This document shows, in pieces, positions 19,878-28,990 of a stretch of 64,000 nucleotides of DNA. Under the pieces are notes generated by a model. It had not been told where the DNA came from. It saw only the letters and a list, made by a program, of their open reading frames with translations, and did no database searches. The stretch is taken from assembly GCA_963745675.1 (NCBI GenBank), contig CAVUYM010000014.1:62001-126000 (forward strand), in the 5' to 3' direction. The DNA is from JAUIIK01 sp963745675. Lineage in GTDB: Bacteria; Chloroflexota; Chloroflexia; Thermomicrobiales; CFX8. The first letter of the stretch is position 1. Every line of letters starts with the position of its first letter. The translations under genes and the position numbers were made by a program.

Positions 19878-20309
19878 ATGAGCGAGTGGGACGCCTTATT
19901 CCGGATTGCCGTGGCGCTGCTGCTCGGGGGTGTCATTGGGATTGAGCGTGAGATAGGCGGCAAGTCCGCCGGATTTCGCACGCTTATGCTGGTCACCTCT
20001 GGTTCAGCAACATTCGTTGCAATCGGTCTGCTGCTGCTGGATCAGTTCTCGCGCGATGGCAATGGCTTCGTCTTTGATCCGACACGCATCCTCGCTTCAA
20101 CAGTAGTGGGGATCGGCTTTCTCGGGGGCGCGATTGTCTTTCGGAGCAATGAGCGCGTCATTGGGGCGACAACGGCGGCGGCGCTCTGGGTTGCTACCGG
20201 GATCGGTGCTGCTGCCGGAGCCGGCTATTACATCGTCGCCATTGGGCTCACCGTTCTGACCCTGGTCACGTTGACCGTCGTCCACTCGGTCGAGCGGTAC
20301 CTCAGGTGA
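19878..20309 (+). CDS. MgtC/SapB family membrane protein
   Basis: A 143-residue protein. It opens with an amphipathic helix and a membrane segment, then GIEREIGGKSAGFRTLMLVT, the signature of the MgtC/SapB family. Further hydrophobic segments (STVVGIGFLGGAIVF, IGATTAAALWVATGIGAAAG) complete the usual four. The long C-terminal ACT-like cytoplasmic domain of MgtC is missing, so this is the short SapB-type form. Members have been linked to Mg2+ limitation and to regulation of ATP synthase. Monocistronic here. Confidence 0.85.
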   Translation: MSEWDALFRIAVALLLGGVIGIEREIGGKSAGFRTLMLVTSGSATFVAIGLLLLDQFSRDGNGFVFDPTRILASTVVGIGFLGGAIVFRSNERVIGATTAAALWVATGIGAAAGAGYYIVAIGLTVLTLVTLTVVHSVERYLR

Positions 20310-20410
20310 ATCGGCTCGCTATGAATCCAGACCTCGCTGTTTTGCCGGTCCCTATATCCATTGACAGGTAGTGAGTGATGGATAGCAGAAACCCTCGCTA
20401 AAGTTCTACG

Positions 20411-20475
20411 TACTTCGAAATGCTAGGGTTTTTGTCGTCGGACCAGGTGTGGATGCCATCGATGAGGTTGAGACC
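20411..20475 (-). pseudogene. Remnant of a rhodanese/MoeB-type gene 3' end
   Basis: On the minus strand this reads NLIDGIHTWSDDKNPSISKY, VEL, stop. It matches the last residues of the ThiS-E1-rhodanese gene, NLVGGIHAWSDDVDPSIPKY (21674-21745). By eye the DNA agrees at about 48 of 59 positions, including a 14-base run identical in both. Only the C-terminal tip is present. The toxin-antitoxin pair lies exactly between this remnant and the intact copy, in the same orientation. Confidence 0.7.
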
Positions 20476-20506
20476 TCCGCCTCCATTTGAAGGAGTGTGA
20501 TCGCAT

Positions 20507-20905
20507 CTAACCGCTTACCGTATAGCTTGATTCGCTAATCTGCATGATGAAGCGTTGATCGCGAGCGAGAGCGAACTGGTAGCTAACTTCGATCACATCG
20601 ATAAGTTCTTCGATGCGCGCCCTGGCTTTCGTTTCATCCATCCGAAGACTGATCCGGCCAGCCTGGCGGTTGAATCTGGTGCGTGTGCCGGACGGAAGCT
20701 GGGTAACAAGGCGCCTGAAGTCTCTATCGAATGTGATGACGACGAGTCCGACGAATTCCGCCGCAACGACAAGGACTGAGTCTGGCGTGCTCTTGGCAAA
20801 CTGTTCGCCGACGTAAAGCACGTCGTGTCCGCGTGTTTCCAGAAAGCTTCCGATGCTTTGAGGAGCGTTTTCGTCAATCAGAAATCGAATTCTGACCGCC
20901 GACAC
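20507..20905 (-). CDS. DUF5615 PIN-like toxin
   Basis: A 132-residue protein that begins RIRFLIDENAPQSIGSFLET and continues RGHDVLYVGEQFAKSTPDS, VVAAEFVGLVVITFDRDF. The LIDE and FDRDF acidic residues are the active-site positions of the DUF5615/Mut7-C branch of PIN-like ribonucleases. Members are usually encoded with a DUF433 antitoxin, as here. The GTG start overlaps the antitoxin stop by one base (TAGTG), so translation should be coupled. The likely role is an RNase toxin; the target is unknown. Confidence 0.8.
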   Translation of the reverse strand: MSAVRIRFLIDENAPQSIGSFLETRGHDVLYVGEQFAKSTPDSVLVVAAEFVGLVVITFDRDFRRLVTQLPSGTRTRFNRQAGRISLRMDETKARARIEELIDVIEVSYQFALARDQRFIMQISESSYTVSG

Positions 20906-21546
20906 TATGCGGCTACTTGTCGCTGCCGGGATTCGAATTCTATTGCGGCTTCGATGTCTCGTTGGGTCAGTCTAGGATATTCGTCGATGATTTCATCTGC
21001 AGAATAACCCGCCTTGTGAAAATTCCAGATCGCGCTGGTGCGTATTCGGGTACCGGCGAGAATCGGCTCGTTGTGGGCGATGTAGCGATGTTGGACGATG
21101 CTTCCGATTTCCTGTTCATCACGGGTCTGCATGGCGTTTGCTCGTCGCTCTGTATCTCCAACGACTTCGCGAACTTCGATTAGTGTCACAATCTGCTGAG
21201 GGCGAGTACCTTGATGGAACGAATCACTACGCGGATCGTAGAAGTAGACGTGGCGGCCGGCAACGTAGAATTTGCTCTTCGACCAGGAATCTTCGGATTG
21301 ATTAGCCAGCCAGTCTCCGACTTTGCGAAGTTCCTGAAGGCTCACTTCGTAATCATTCCGTAAGAGTGATAGAACGCGAAGCGATACGACATCACGGAAC
21401 GAATAGATGCTCCCATATGGTATTCCTGCTTCATCCTGGAAACTGGGATGGAAGAAGTCAGTGGAATCCCAGTAGCGTAGCTGGCGAATTGATAGTCCGG
21501 TGAGGTTCGCAACTTGTTCGGCGGTCAGGGCCAGAATGACGGTCAT
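20905..21546 (-). CDS. MerR-like HTH plus DUF433 antitoxin
   Basis: A 213-residue protein. Residues 5-75 resemble a MerR-type helix-turn-helix (LTAEQVANLTGLSIRQLRYW, YSFRDVVSLRVLSLLRN). The C-terminal part is a DUF433 domain (YIAHNEPILAGTRIRTSAIW, AGYSADEIIDEYPRLTQRDI, EAAIEF). DUF433 proteins pair with PIN-like toxins such as the one that follows. The HTH suggests that it also represses its own operon. AAGGGA precedes the ATG at 21546. The product is longer than the usual 70-80-residue DUF433 antitoxin because of the MerR-like half. Confidence 0.8.
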   Translation of the reverse strand: MTVILALTAEQVANLTGLSIRQLRYWDSTDFFHPSFQDEAGIPYGSIYSFRDVVSLRVLSLLRNDYEVSLQELRKVGDWLANQSEDSWSKSKFYVAGRHVYFYDPRSDSFHQGTRPQQIVTLIEVREVVGDTERRANAMQTRDEQEIGSIVQHRYIAHNEPILAGTRIRTSAIWNFHKAGYSADEIIDEYPRLTQRDIEAAIEFESRQRQVAA

Positions 21547-21673
21547 CTATTGGTCCCTTCGTTGAACTATCGTGCAGAATTCTCGATCTTATGTTCGCAT
21601 TATCGCACAGAGGCCACCTCAGTCTGACTAGTACCGAGGTGGCTTCTCTTCTCCTAGATGACGATGGGTCCAG

Positions 21674-23145
21674 CTAATACTTCGGGATGCTGGGGTCGAC
21701 GTCGTCGGACCAGGCGTGGATGCCGCCGACGAGGTTCTTGAGCTTGCCGAAGCCCGCCGAACGGAGCGTCTCCAAGCGCCCGGGCACTGCGGACGCCGGT
21801 GCGGCAGTAGAGGACGATCTCGTCGGCCGAGTTGAGCTCGTGCATCCGGGCCGGGACATCGCCGACTGGGATCAGTGTCGAATCGGGGATGAAGCCGATC
21901 TCGCGCTCGTGCGGCTCACGGACGTCGATGACGACCGGGTGTTTCCCAGCGGCGCGGGCCGCGGCCAGTTCCCCGGCCGAGATCTCCCACTCCGGGCGTC
22001 AACGCTTCGTCCGCTTCGACGTGGTCGCCGCCGAAGCCGCAGAACTCGTCGTAGTCGATCAGCTCGGTGACGGTCGGATTCTCGCCGCAGACCGGGCAGC
22101 GCGGGTCCTTGCGCAGCTTGAATTCGCGGAACTCCATGCCGAGCGCGTCGTAGCGCAGCAGGCGACCGATGAGCGGCTCGCCGATGCCGAGGATCAGCTT
22201 GATCGTTTCCGTCGCCTGCATCGCGCCAACGGTGCCCGGCAGCACTCCGAGGACGCCGCCTTCGGCGCAGCTTGGAACCAGGCCGGGTGGCGGTGGCTCG
22301 GGATAGAGGCAGCGATAGCAGGGGCCCTCTTCAGCGTAGAAGACCGAAACCTGGCCCTCGAAACGGAAGATCGAACCGTAGACGTTCGGTTTGCCGAGCA
22401 GCACGCAGGCGTCGTTCACGAGATAGCGGGTCGGGAAATTGTCGGTGCCGTCGACGATGACGTCGTAGTCCTTAAGGATGTCGAGCGCGTTCTCCGACGT
22501 CAGCCGGACGCTGTGCTTGTTGATCTTCACGTACGGATTCAGGTCGGTCAGGCGCTTGGTGGCGGCGTCGAGCTTGTCGACGCCGACGTCGCTGGTGCCG
22601 TAGAGGATCTGGCGCTGGAGGTTGGTCGAATCGACCACGTCGGCGTCGACCATGCCAATCGTGCCAACGCCAGCCGCCGCCAGATAGAGGCCAAGCGGTG
22701 AGCCGAGCCCGCCCGCGCCGATCAACAGCACTTTGGCCGATTTGAGCTTCTCCTGGCCGCCCATAGCCACCTCGGGCATGATCAGGTGGCGGCTGTAGCG
22801 CAGAATCTCGTCGTTATCGAGCGTCGCCTCGCGCTGCTCGGTCTTGATCTCGACCGCGCCACCGGCGATCGATGGCACGATCGTGATTTCGCTGCCGTCG
22901 GTCAGGGCCGTATCCTGGCCGTCGAGATAGCGGATATCTTCTTCCTGATAGTAGATGTTGACGAACGAGCGCAGTGCGCCCTCGTCGTTGTAGAGATGGT
23001 TGCCGAGATCGGGATACTCGGCAGTCAGCTGGCTCAACGCCTGGCCGACGGTTGCGGCTGTCACGTCGTAGGTTGGCTGATTGCCGGCGAATTGCCGGAG
23101 TGCCGTTGGTATGCGTATCTGCGCCGTTGCCATCTGTGTCGTCAT
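21674..23145 (-). CDS. ThiS/MoaD - E1 (MoeB/ThiF) - rhodanese fusion, MoeZ-like (frameshifted)
   Basis: Three domains in one chain. Residues 8-97 are a ubiquitin-like ThiS/MoaD/CysO domain (IRIPTALRQFAGNQPTYDV, GSEITIVPSIAGG) with a di-glycine at 95-96 that is internal, not C-terminal. Residues 110-350 are the adenylating E1 domain: YSRHLIMPEVAMGGQEKL, LLIGAGGLGSPLGLYLAAAG, VDGTDNFPTRYLVNDAC, with zinc cysteines in CYRC and CPVCG. The C-terminus is a rhodanese with the active-site Cys in VLYCRTGVRSA. Two base shifts (near 21990 and 21800) break the rhodanese part. The E1 should adenylate and thiocarboxylate a ubiquitin-like sulfur carrier. The JAMM protease and CysM genes lie immediately upstream, as in the CysO/Mec/CysM cysteine pathway. 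Confidence 0.8.
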
Positions 23146-23223
23146 CGTTGCGATTCCTTCCTCACATTATCGTTGTAGTCTACAGCGTGAATGCTCGCTG
23201 ATTCCGCCGGTCCGCGATTCAAA

Positions 23224-23675
23224 TCAATCATCGTTCAGTGTCAGCTTGAGTTCATCGTAGCCGCTGCGGTCGTCCTGGAGTTGCCAGGCTCGCATCCGGG
23301 TGGCCTTGCCGTCGCGCACCTCCACGATTGGATAGACGAACCAGGGCCAGGCATGCTCGCGGTCGAATTCGGATGGGCGTGCTTCGGCATTGGGGTGTGA
23401 ATGATAGAAGCCGATCAGGCTGAGCCCCAGTTCGTCCGCTTCACGCTCGACGCGCATGTATTCGCCTGGGGTGATCAGAAAACGCCGCCGGCGCTCTTCG
23501 GCATCCCAGGTGTTTTCCATCTCCCGCAACGCAACGACCTGTCGGGTAGTTCCGTCGACATTCCCGTAGATTGCGCCGCAACATTCGTCGGGGAATGTGC
23601 GCTCGGCATGCTCGAAGATCGCCGCTTCTTGTGCGTCCCAATGACAAACGAAGCTGGTTGAGAATCAGCGGTCAT
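23224..23675 (-). CDS. JAMM/MPN metalloprotease, Mec-like (frameshifted)
   Basis: About 150 residues. HAERTFPDECCGAIYGNVDG is the family's N-terminal strand-helix with its conserved glutamate region. GFYHSHPNAEARPSEFD is the HxHx(7-10)D zinc site of JAMM proteases. Mycobacterial Mec+ removes cysteine from the C-terminus of the CysO carrier; related JAMM enzymes also cut linear fusions of ubiquitin-like domains. The ATG at 23675 lies inside the CysM stop (ATGA). A base shift near 23625 breaks the N-terminus; the true reading runs MTADSQPASFVIG into AQEAAIFEHAERTF. The E1 fusion starts 78 nt downstream. Confidence 0.75.
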
Positions 23676-24630
23676 GCAAGCTCATCCCAGAACCGGTCGC
23701 TCAGATAGCGTTCGCCGCTATCGGGCAGGATGGTGACGATGACGCCACGCTCGATCTGCCGGGCAACCTTTTCCACTGCCAGCAAGTGCCGCGCCACCGG
23801 AGACTCCGAGCAAGACGCCCTCTTTGCTCGCGACACGCTTGATCATGTTGTAGGCCTCGTCGGTCGATATCGGCAGGTTCTGGTCTGCCAGCTCCGGATC
23901 GTAGATGCCCGGCACAATCGCCGAACCCATGTGCTTCAAGCCCTTCCAGACCGTGCAACGCCAGATCGGGCTGCATCGAAATTGCCTGTATAGCTTCGTT
24001 GTAGCACTTCAAGCGGCGAGCTGTGCCCATGAATGTGCCGCTCGTGCCCAGCCCGGCGACGAAGTGGGTGATACGCCCATCCGTCTGTTTCCAGATTTCG
24101 TGGCCGGTCGTACGGAAGTGGGAGCGCCAGTTCTCCGGGTTGTTGTACTGGTCGGGATAGAAATAGATATCCGGATTCTCCTGGTAGCGCCTGCGCACTT
24201 CTCGGATGGCGCCATCGGAGCTTTCTGCGGGATCGGTCAGCACTAGCTCAGCGCCGTAGGCCCGCAGGATGCGCTTGCGTTCGGCGCTTGCGGAGGCGGA
24301 CATAAAGAGCTTGACTTGATAGCCGCGCACTGCGCCGATCATGGCGTAGGCGATGCCGGTGTTGCCGGAGGTCGCGTCGATCAGGATCTTGTCTTTGGTG
24401 AGATCACCGGAGCGCTCGCCAGCCTCGATCATTGCCAGGGCTGGACGGTCCTTCACCGATCCTCCCGGGTTCGCCCACTCCGCCTTGCCGTAAATTTCGA
24501 TGCCGTCGTGCGGCTCGAGCGATCGAAACCGTAATAGCGGCGTGTTGCCGATCATCTGTGTCAGGTCCTGTTCGACCCGCGTAACCGGGAGCACCAGTGG
24601 CGGGGCGCTCATTGTCGTTTCCATGTCCAT
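23672..24630 (-). CDS. Cysteine synthase, CysM-like PLP enzyme (frameshifted)
   Basis: A fold-type II enzyme of about 319 residues: MIGNTPLLRFRSLEPHDGIE, NPGGSVKDRPALAMIE (PLP lysine), IDATSGNTGIAYAMIGA, VAGLGTSGTFMGTARRLK and VLLGVSGGAALA. The C-terminal RQIERGVIVTILPDSGERYL, SDRFWDELA follows the pattern of CysM/CysK2 homologues. Next to a JAMM protease and a ThiS-E1 fusion, the likely reaction is beta-replacement of O-phosphoserine or O-acetylserine with a thiocarboxylated carrier protein as sulfur donor. Two frame breaks lie near 23940 and 23800. First gene of the operon; ATG 24630 or an internal ATG at 24612 may be the start. A structured leader precedes it. Confidence 0.8.
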
Positions 24631-24660
24631 CGTCAGTGAATGTCCATTCTTCGGATTCCC

Positions 24661-24721
24661 GGCGCGGCCGCCTCTACATCTCGAAATCGAGATGGGTTAC
24701 CCCAGGCGGCGCGGCGCTACG
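24661..24721 (-). promoter_or_regulatory. Structured 5' leader of the cysM operon (candidate)
   Basis: Upstream of cysM a perfect 8-bp hairpin (CATCTCGA-TT-TCGAGATG on the minus strand, 24677-24694) sits inside a GC-rich outer stem. In the outer stem GCCGCCT pairs with AGGCGGC and the pairing is extended by about 5 bp with bulged C residues. An asymmetric internal loop on the 5' side contains GGGGTAACC. It ends 30 nt before the start codon. I do not recognise it as a named riboswitch. It could be a metabolite sensor, a protein-binding site or simply a GC-rich fold. Confidence 0.35.
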
Positions 24722-25076
24722 ATTGTCAGTTGTAAAAAGCTAGAAGCGTTGAAAGGGAACCGAGGACTAACAGAAGCAATCGCTGAAGAAAGCGTCCGTT
24801 TCGAACGCATAATGACCGATGCGCGCGCAGGGCCATTCAATATCGAGCAGACCACCTCGTGGTTGCTCGGGTGATGATGATTGCGGATTACCAGCCGGCT
24901 GATGGTCCAACTTTGGCTCCCCGATGTTTCGATTACACATACGCGCAGCGTGCTTGATCGCACGCTGGCTGCATACCGACTTGAACGCGTAGGGACCGCC
25001 GTCTATTCCGTAGAGATTCCAGAACCCTGGCAGCTAAGAAATCCTTGCCCGAGTATGGAGATCGCGAGTTACCCTT
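24722..25076. other. Intergenic region without recognisable gene
   Basis: About 350 bases between the cysM leader and the 3' end of the caspase-like gene. Short open frames exist on both strands, but none has a ribosome binding site or resembles a family. Confidence 0.35.
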
Positions 25077-28035
25077 CTACTCCGGAACCGTGATCTCGAT
25101 ACGGGTTGTTTCATAGAGCGTTACATCTCCGGCTGGGATCGTCTGGTCGTAGACCTTTCGCGGGGGATCATCCTGCCAGTTGCGGATGACCCAGACGCCT
25201 TCCGATTCGTCGAATTCGTCAACGCCGCCGCCAGATCCTCCCTGCCCTCCGTGACTCACGACCCAGCCCGCAAACCAGTGAATGTCGAGACCAGGAATGT
25301 CAATTGCGCCCTGCGGGCAGTCGAGTGTCACGTCAGCGAATATATCCGTCAGTGGCCGCAATCGAATTTCTATCGGTGTGAAGGATGAGATCTGGCCGTC
25401 AGCGTTGGTCGGGAACTCTAGCTTCGTGATTTCGAGGGTTCCGTCGTGAAGAACGGACTGCGCTTCACATCCGGTTCCTGCAACAGTGAGGTCATATCTG
25501 ACATATTCGAGCGTTGCCTTCCCTACCTCAAAAGTGCTCAGGTCCGGTTTGAAGATCAACGTGAATTCCGCGTGAACCTCGCTCTGAAGATCGACCGCAC
25601 CTCCAAGCGACTCAATAGTTGAGCGGAAGTTGAGTATTGGATTGTCAAGCCGAGGGGAAGTTTCGTCGCGACTGACACAGTTAGGGCCCTCCGGCAGCTC
25701 GACCCAGGCACGCATGGTAATTTGCTCGCGTTGCTCAGCGTCGCGGCCAAGCGGCAATTCGCCCTTGAGCTGCCAATCGAAGTCCGACACCGCTTGCGCT
25801 TTCGTCGGCAAGAGTGAATGACAGTTCTGGACCGGCTGCACCCAGTGCTTCGATGTGAACGACAATCTGAGAGAGCCATGCCTCCTCGTCGGTAACTTCC
25901 TCCGGCACACGAATTCCGTCGACCTGAATGAGAAATGGCAGGCTGTCCTCAATACCGTCGCCGAATTCGCCGAAGATAGGAATCACTTCGCCATCTCCTA
26001 GCGGTTCACCTGTGAACGGACTCAGGATCTCGATTACCTCGCGCAGTCGAATGTGCCGCGCGCCGACGGAATCGAGCTCTGTGCGGTCTGTAGGATCATC
26101 TGCGTCTGGAACGCGGCGTCGACCGGTCCCGAGAGCATCGTTGTCTGGCCGCAGATCGCGGATGACTTCGTCCAATGGTTGACCGGTTTTCAATGCACGC
26201 TCATAGATGGCAACGGCATCGGCGGCAGCGTCATTCGCATAGACGGATTCAGTCCAGCCAACGAAGGCGCTCGATTGTCCGGCCAGGATCGCCGGGAGAC
26301 TGGCGCTCAGGTCGAGGGATTCGCACGCGCTGAAGAACACCAGCGTGTTTTCGAGCGGCGTCGCAAAAGGATCACTGCCATACTCATATTGGAAGAAATC
26401 CTCCGTCAGCCCGATGCCTGAGAAGTCTTCGCCGCCTTCAACCTCGATTTGACCAATTGTCGCTCCGACAATCTCGATGTCGACCGCATCCTCGGCACTG
26501 GTCATGATGCCTGTATCGATCGTGGAATTACAGAGGAGATCGCTATCGGAGAGATCGCAGTCGGTGCTGCCGTGAGTCGATAAATGGATGATGTCGTAAT
26601 CGTTCCAGTTCTCGAACTGCTCGATAAAGATCTCGGCTTCGCCTGACACCTCGTTGGGATTCGATGGATTCTCCCGATACTCAACCTCGTAGCCTTGCGC
26701 TTCAAGCAGATTTCGCAACCGTGCGCCCTCGTCATCGTTTCCAAAGTTCCACTTGAACGGCGAGAGGATCAGAGCACGTTTGTCGTCGCCAAAATTGCGG
26801 TCCTGACCGATGACGTTGCGAGGTACTGTCTCGAAAGCAAGCGGTGCGGGAGCGACCCGGCTCGCGGCTGTGTCCTCGGGCGCATGCACCGGCGGCGCAT
26901 CATAGAGCCAGACTACGGGCCCGCCGTCCAGGCGATACCAGAGCGCGTTGCCGTCCGCCGACGTCATGACAACGTCAGCCTGCTGCAGAAGCCACGTCTC
27001 AGCGTCGGAGATTGAACCACCACCATTGAGGATCGAAAGCATCTGCGCTCCATAGGCATCGATCTGTTGCAGCACTTCGAGTGAGGTCGCCGCCAGGGTG
27101 CAGGGATAGTTCAGTTGGACACACTTCAGGTTGTCCATGCTGCCCGGTGGCGGCTCACCACCCGGCCCGCCGTCATCTGCATAGCGCCAGGCGTAGTAAT
27201 GCTGCCCTGAATTGCCAGCTTCGACGATAAAACCCTCGGAATTACCTGGTGTGTAGGTCAGGCAGCGTCGCTCGAAGCACTGCATCAGCACGTCGCGCGC
27301 GGTCCCTGCGACGAGCACGTTCGCCCAATAGGGTTCAGTGACTGGCCGGCCGGTGGCAAAGAAGGCGTTCTCGAAGAGCGGGGCCGCTACCAGATATCCA
27401 TTCTCATAGACCGTGCCTGACGTGTTCATGAAGTCCCAGAACGGTCCGGCAACAGCGTGCTTGGTAACGTCGTCGAGAAACGTAACCTGGACGTTCTGCG
27501 ATGCGAGCGAGGGATCGTCGGACACGTTGCCAGCGCGATCTACTCGTTGGATGATGGGCTGGCCGGACGGGAGCGGCGTGGCGTTGCGGAGACCCGCGAA
27601 GGTGGCGTAGGTTGGTCCGTTCGAGTCGTTCGCGTCACCTGCAACGTTGACCTGGGCCGGTTCACGCGTCTCGAAGCTACTGTCGCCGGTCTGCAACTGG
27701 CCGGTCATCATCTCGACAACGAGAAGGCCATTGGTGACGTACCAGATAGAGTTGGGGTCGGCGTCGGGGTTGGTGATCTCCATGCGAGACTTGTCAAAGT
27801 ACTGGACGGTACGCTGGCCATTCGGCGATTCGGCGTAAGGTTCATCGATAGCAGCCGTGAAGGCTTCCGGCCCCCACATCCATGTGCGTGCGACAGCGCC
27901 GTCGAGGACCGGTTTGTCAGTGCGCTGCCAGGTCTGCTGAAACGCGTCGTTGGCGGGCGCCTCGGCAGTTGCAGCCCGGCCGAGTAGTGTAAGAATCATC
28001 ATTCCGCTCAGTGTTGCAAGCAAGAAGCGGCGCAT
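25077..28035 (-). CDS. Secreted caspase-like (clan CD) protein with N-terminal 'FDKSRMEI' domain (one frameshift)
   Basis: About 985 residues. ATG 28035 has AAGGAGA upstream and gives a signal peptide ending AATAEA. Residues 30-290 form the same domain as the tail of the sugar dehydrogenase at 6906 (RTWMWGPEAFTAAID, YFDKSRMEITNPD, TNGLLVVEMMTGQ, QCFERRCLTYTP). After a linker, residues 400-650 look like a caspase/gingipain-type fold. KRALILSPFKWNFGNDDEG is followed by the presumed catalytic His in YDIIHLSTHGS and the Cys in LVFFSACESLD. The remaining 250 residues, entered after a base shift near 25760, are beta-rich and unrecognised, ending ETTRIEITVPE. An extracellular cysteine peptidase is likely; activity is not proven because the motifs are judged by eye. 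Confidence 0.65.
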
Positions 28036-28158
28036 GGTTTGTCTCCTTCTTCTGGTTGTATGCAACCAACGTAGCTAAGATTTCGCTACTTGTGCAAGTT
28101 CCGTTGCTGAACGGATCGATAATGCGACGGGCCGTTTCTGTTGAAAGGGGACTATTGA

Positions 28159-28953
28159 TTGACTCCGATGGCTGAAGTGCAAGGACTCCTGCTAGATGTG
28201 GACGGCGTTCTACACGTTGACGGAACGCCGATTCCTGGCGCGGTCGGAGCTCTGGATGAATTGCGCGCGGCTGGCATCCCCATCCAGCTGTTGACGAATG
28301 GCACAATGCGAACTCGAGCGAATCTGGCCACTTTTCTGCGCGAGTTGGGTTACGACGTATCGGCGGATGAAATTCTGACTGCCGTGACAGCCACCTCAGA
28401 ATATCTGCGCCGCATTCACCCCGGAGAAGCTTGTCATCTCGTCGTTTCAGGCGATATAGAGGAAGAGTTTGACGGGATTCCTTTGACCGATGACGAAGAC
28501 GAGGCGAGGGTCGTCGTCATTGGCGGAGCCAGCGATTCGTTTCGTTTTGAGGCGCTCAACCGCGCCTACCGGATGCTTCGCAATGGCGCGAGCCTGGTCG
28601 CTATGCACAAAAGTGTTCACTGGTTGACCGCCGAGGGTGTCACCCTGGACTCCGGGCCGTTCATTCATGGTTTGGAATGGGCCGCGGGGACGGAAGCGGT
28701 AATCGTCGGCAAACCGTCGTCGCATTTCTTTCAGGCCGGCTTCGACGCGCTTGGATTGCCGGCGGAATCGGTCGCGATGGTTGGCGACGATCTGGTTCAG
28801 GATGTCCAGGCTGCAATGTCCTGTGGCGCGATGGGCATTCTTGTGCAAACCGGAATGGGAGGCCTCGAATCGATTGAAGGATTCGAGCCAGATCTGGTGC
28901 TGCCGTCAATTGCTGAACTACCTGATAGCCTCCGGCGCAATGCGGCTATGTGA
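28159..28953 (+). CDS. HAD-family phosphatase, LHPP/NagD-like
   Basis: A 264-residue intact protein with all four HAD motifs: LLLDVDGVLHVDG (nucleophile Asp), LLTNGTMRTRANL, a lysine in VIVGKPSSHFFQAGF, and AMVGDDLVQDVQAAMSCG. The C2-type cap between motifs II and III fits the NagD/LHPP group (TIGR01458-like), which dephosphorylates small phosphates, pyrophosphate or phospho-histidine/lysine. AAGGGG at 28144 favours the TTG at 28159; ATG 28168 is the alternative. It is divergent from the caspase-like gene. Confidence 0.85.
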   Translation: MTPMAEVQGLLLDVDGVLHVDGTPIPGAVGALDELRAAGIPIQLLTNGTMRTRANLATFLRELGYDVSADEILTAVTATSEYLRRIHPGEACHLVVSGDIEEEFDGIPLTDDEDEARVVVIGGASDSFRFEALNRAYRMLRNGASLVAMHKSVHWLTAEGVTLDSGPFIHGLEWAAGTEAVIVGKPSSHFFQAGFDALGLPAESVAMVGDDLVQDVQAAMSCGAMGILVQTGMGGLESIEGFEPDLVLPSIAELPDSLRRNAAM

Positions 28954-28990
28954 TCTTGCTGACTGAGATCAAGATGTAAACCCGGTAGGC

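Noticed and set aside
24500..25093. Plus-strand open frames around the cysM leader
   Set aside because: The first overlaps the cysM 5' end antisense, and neither has a start signal or a recognisable domain.
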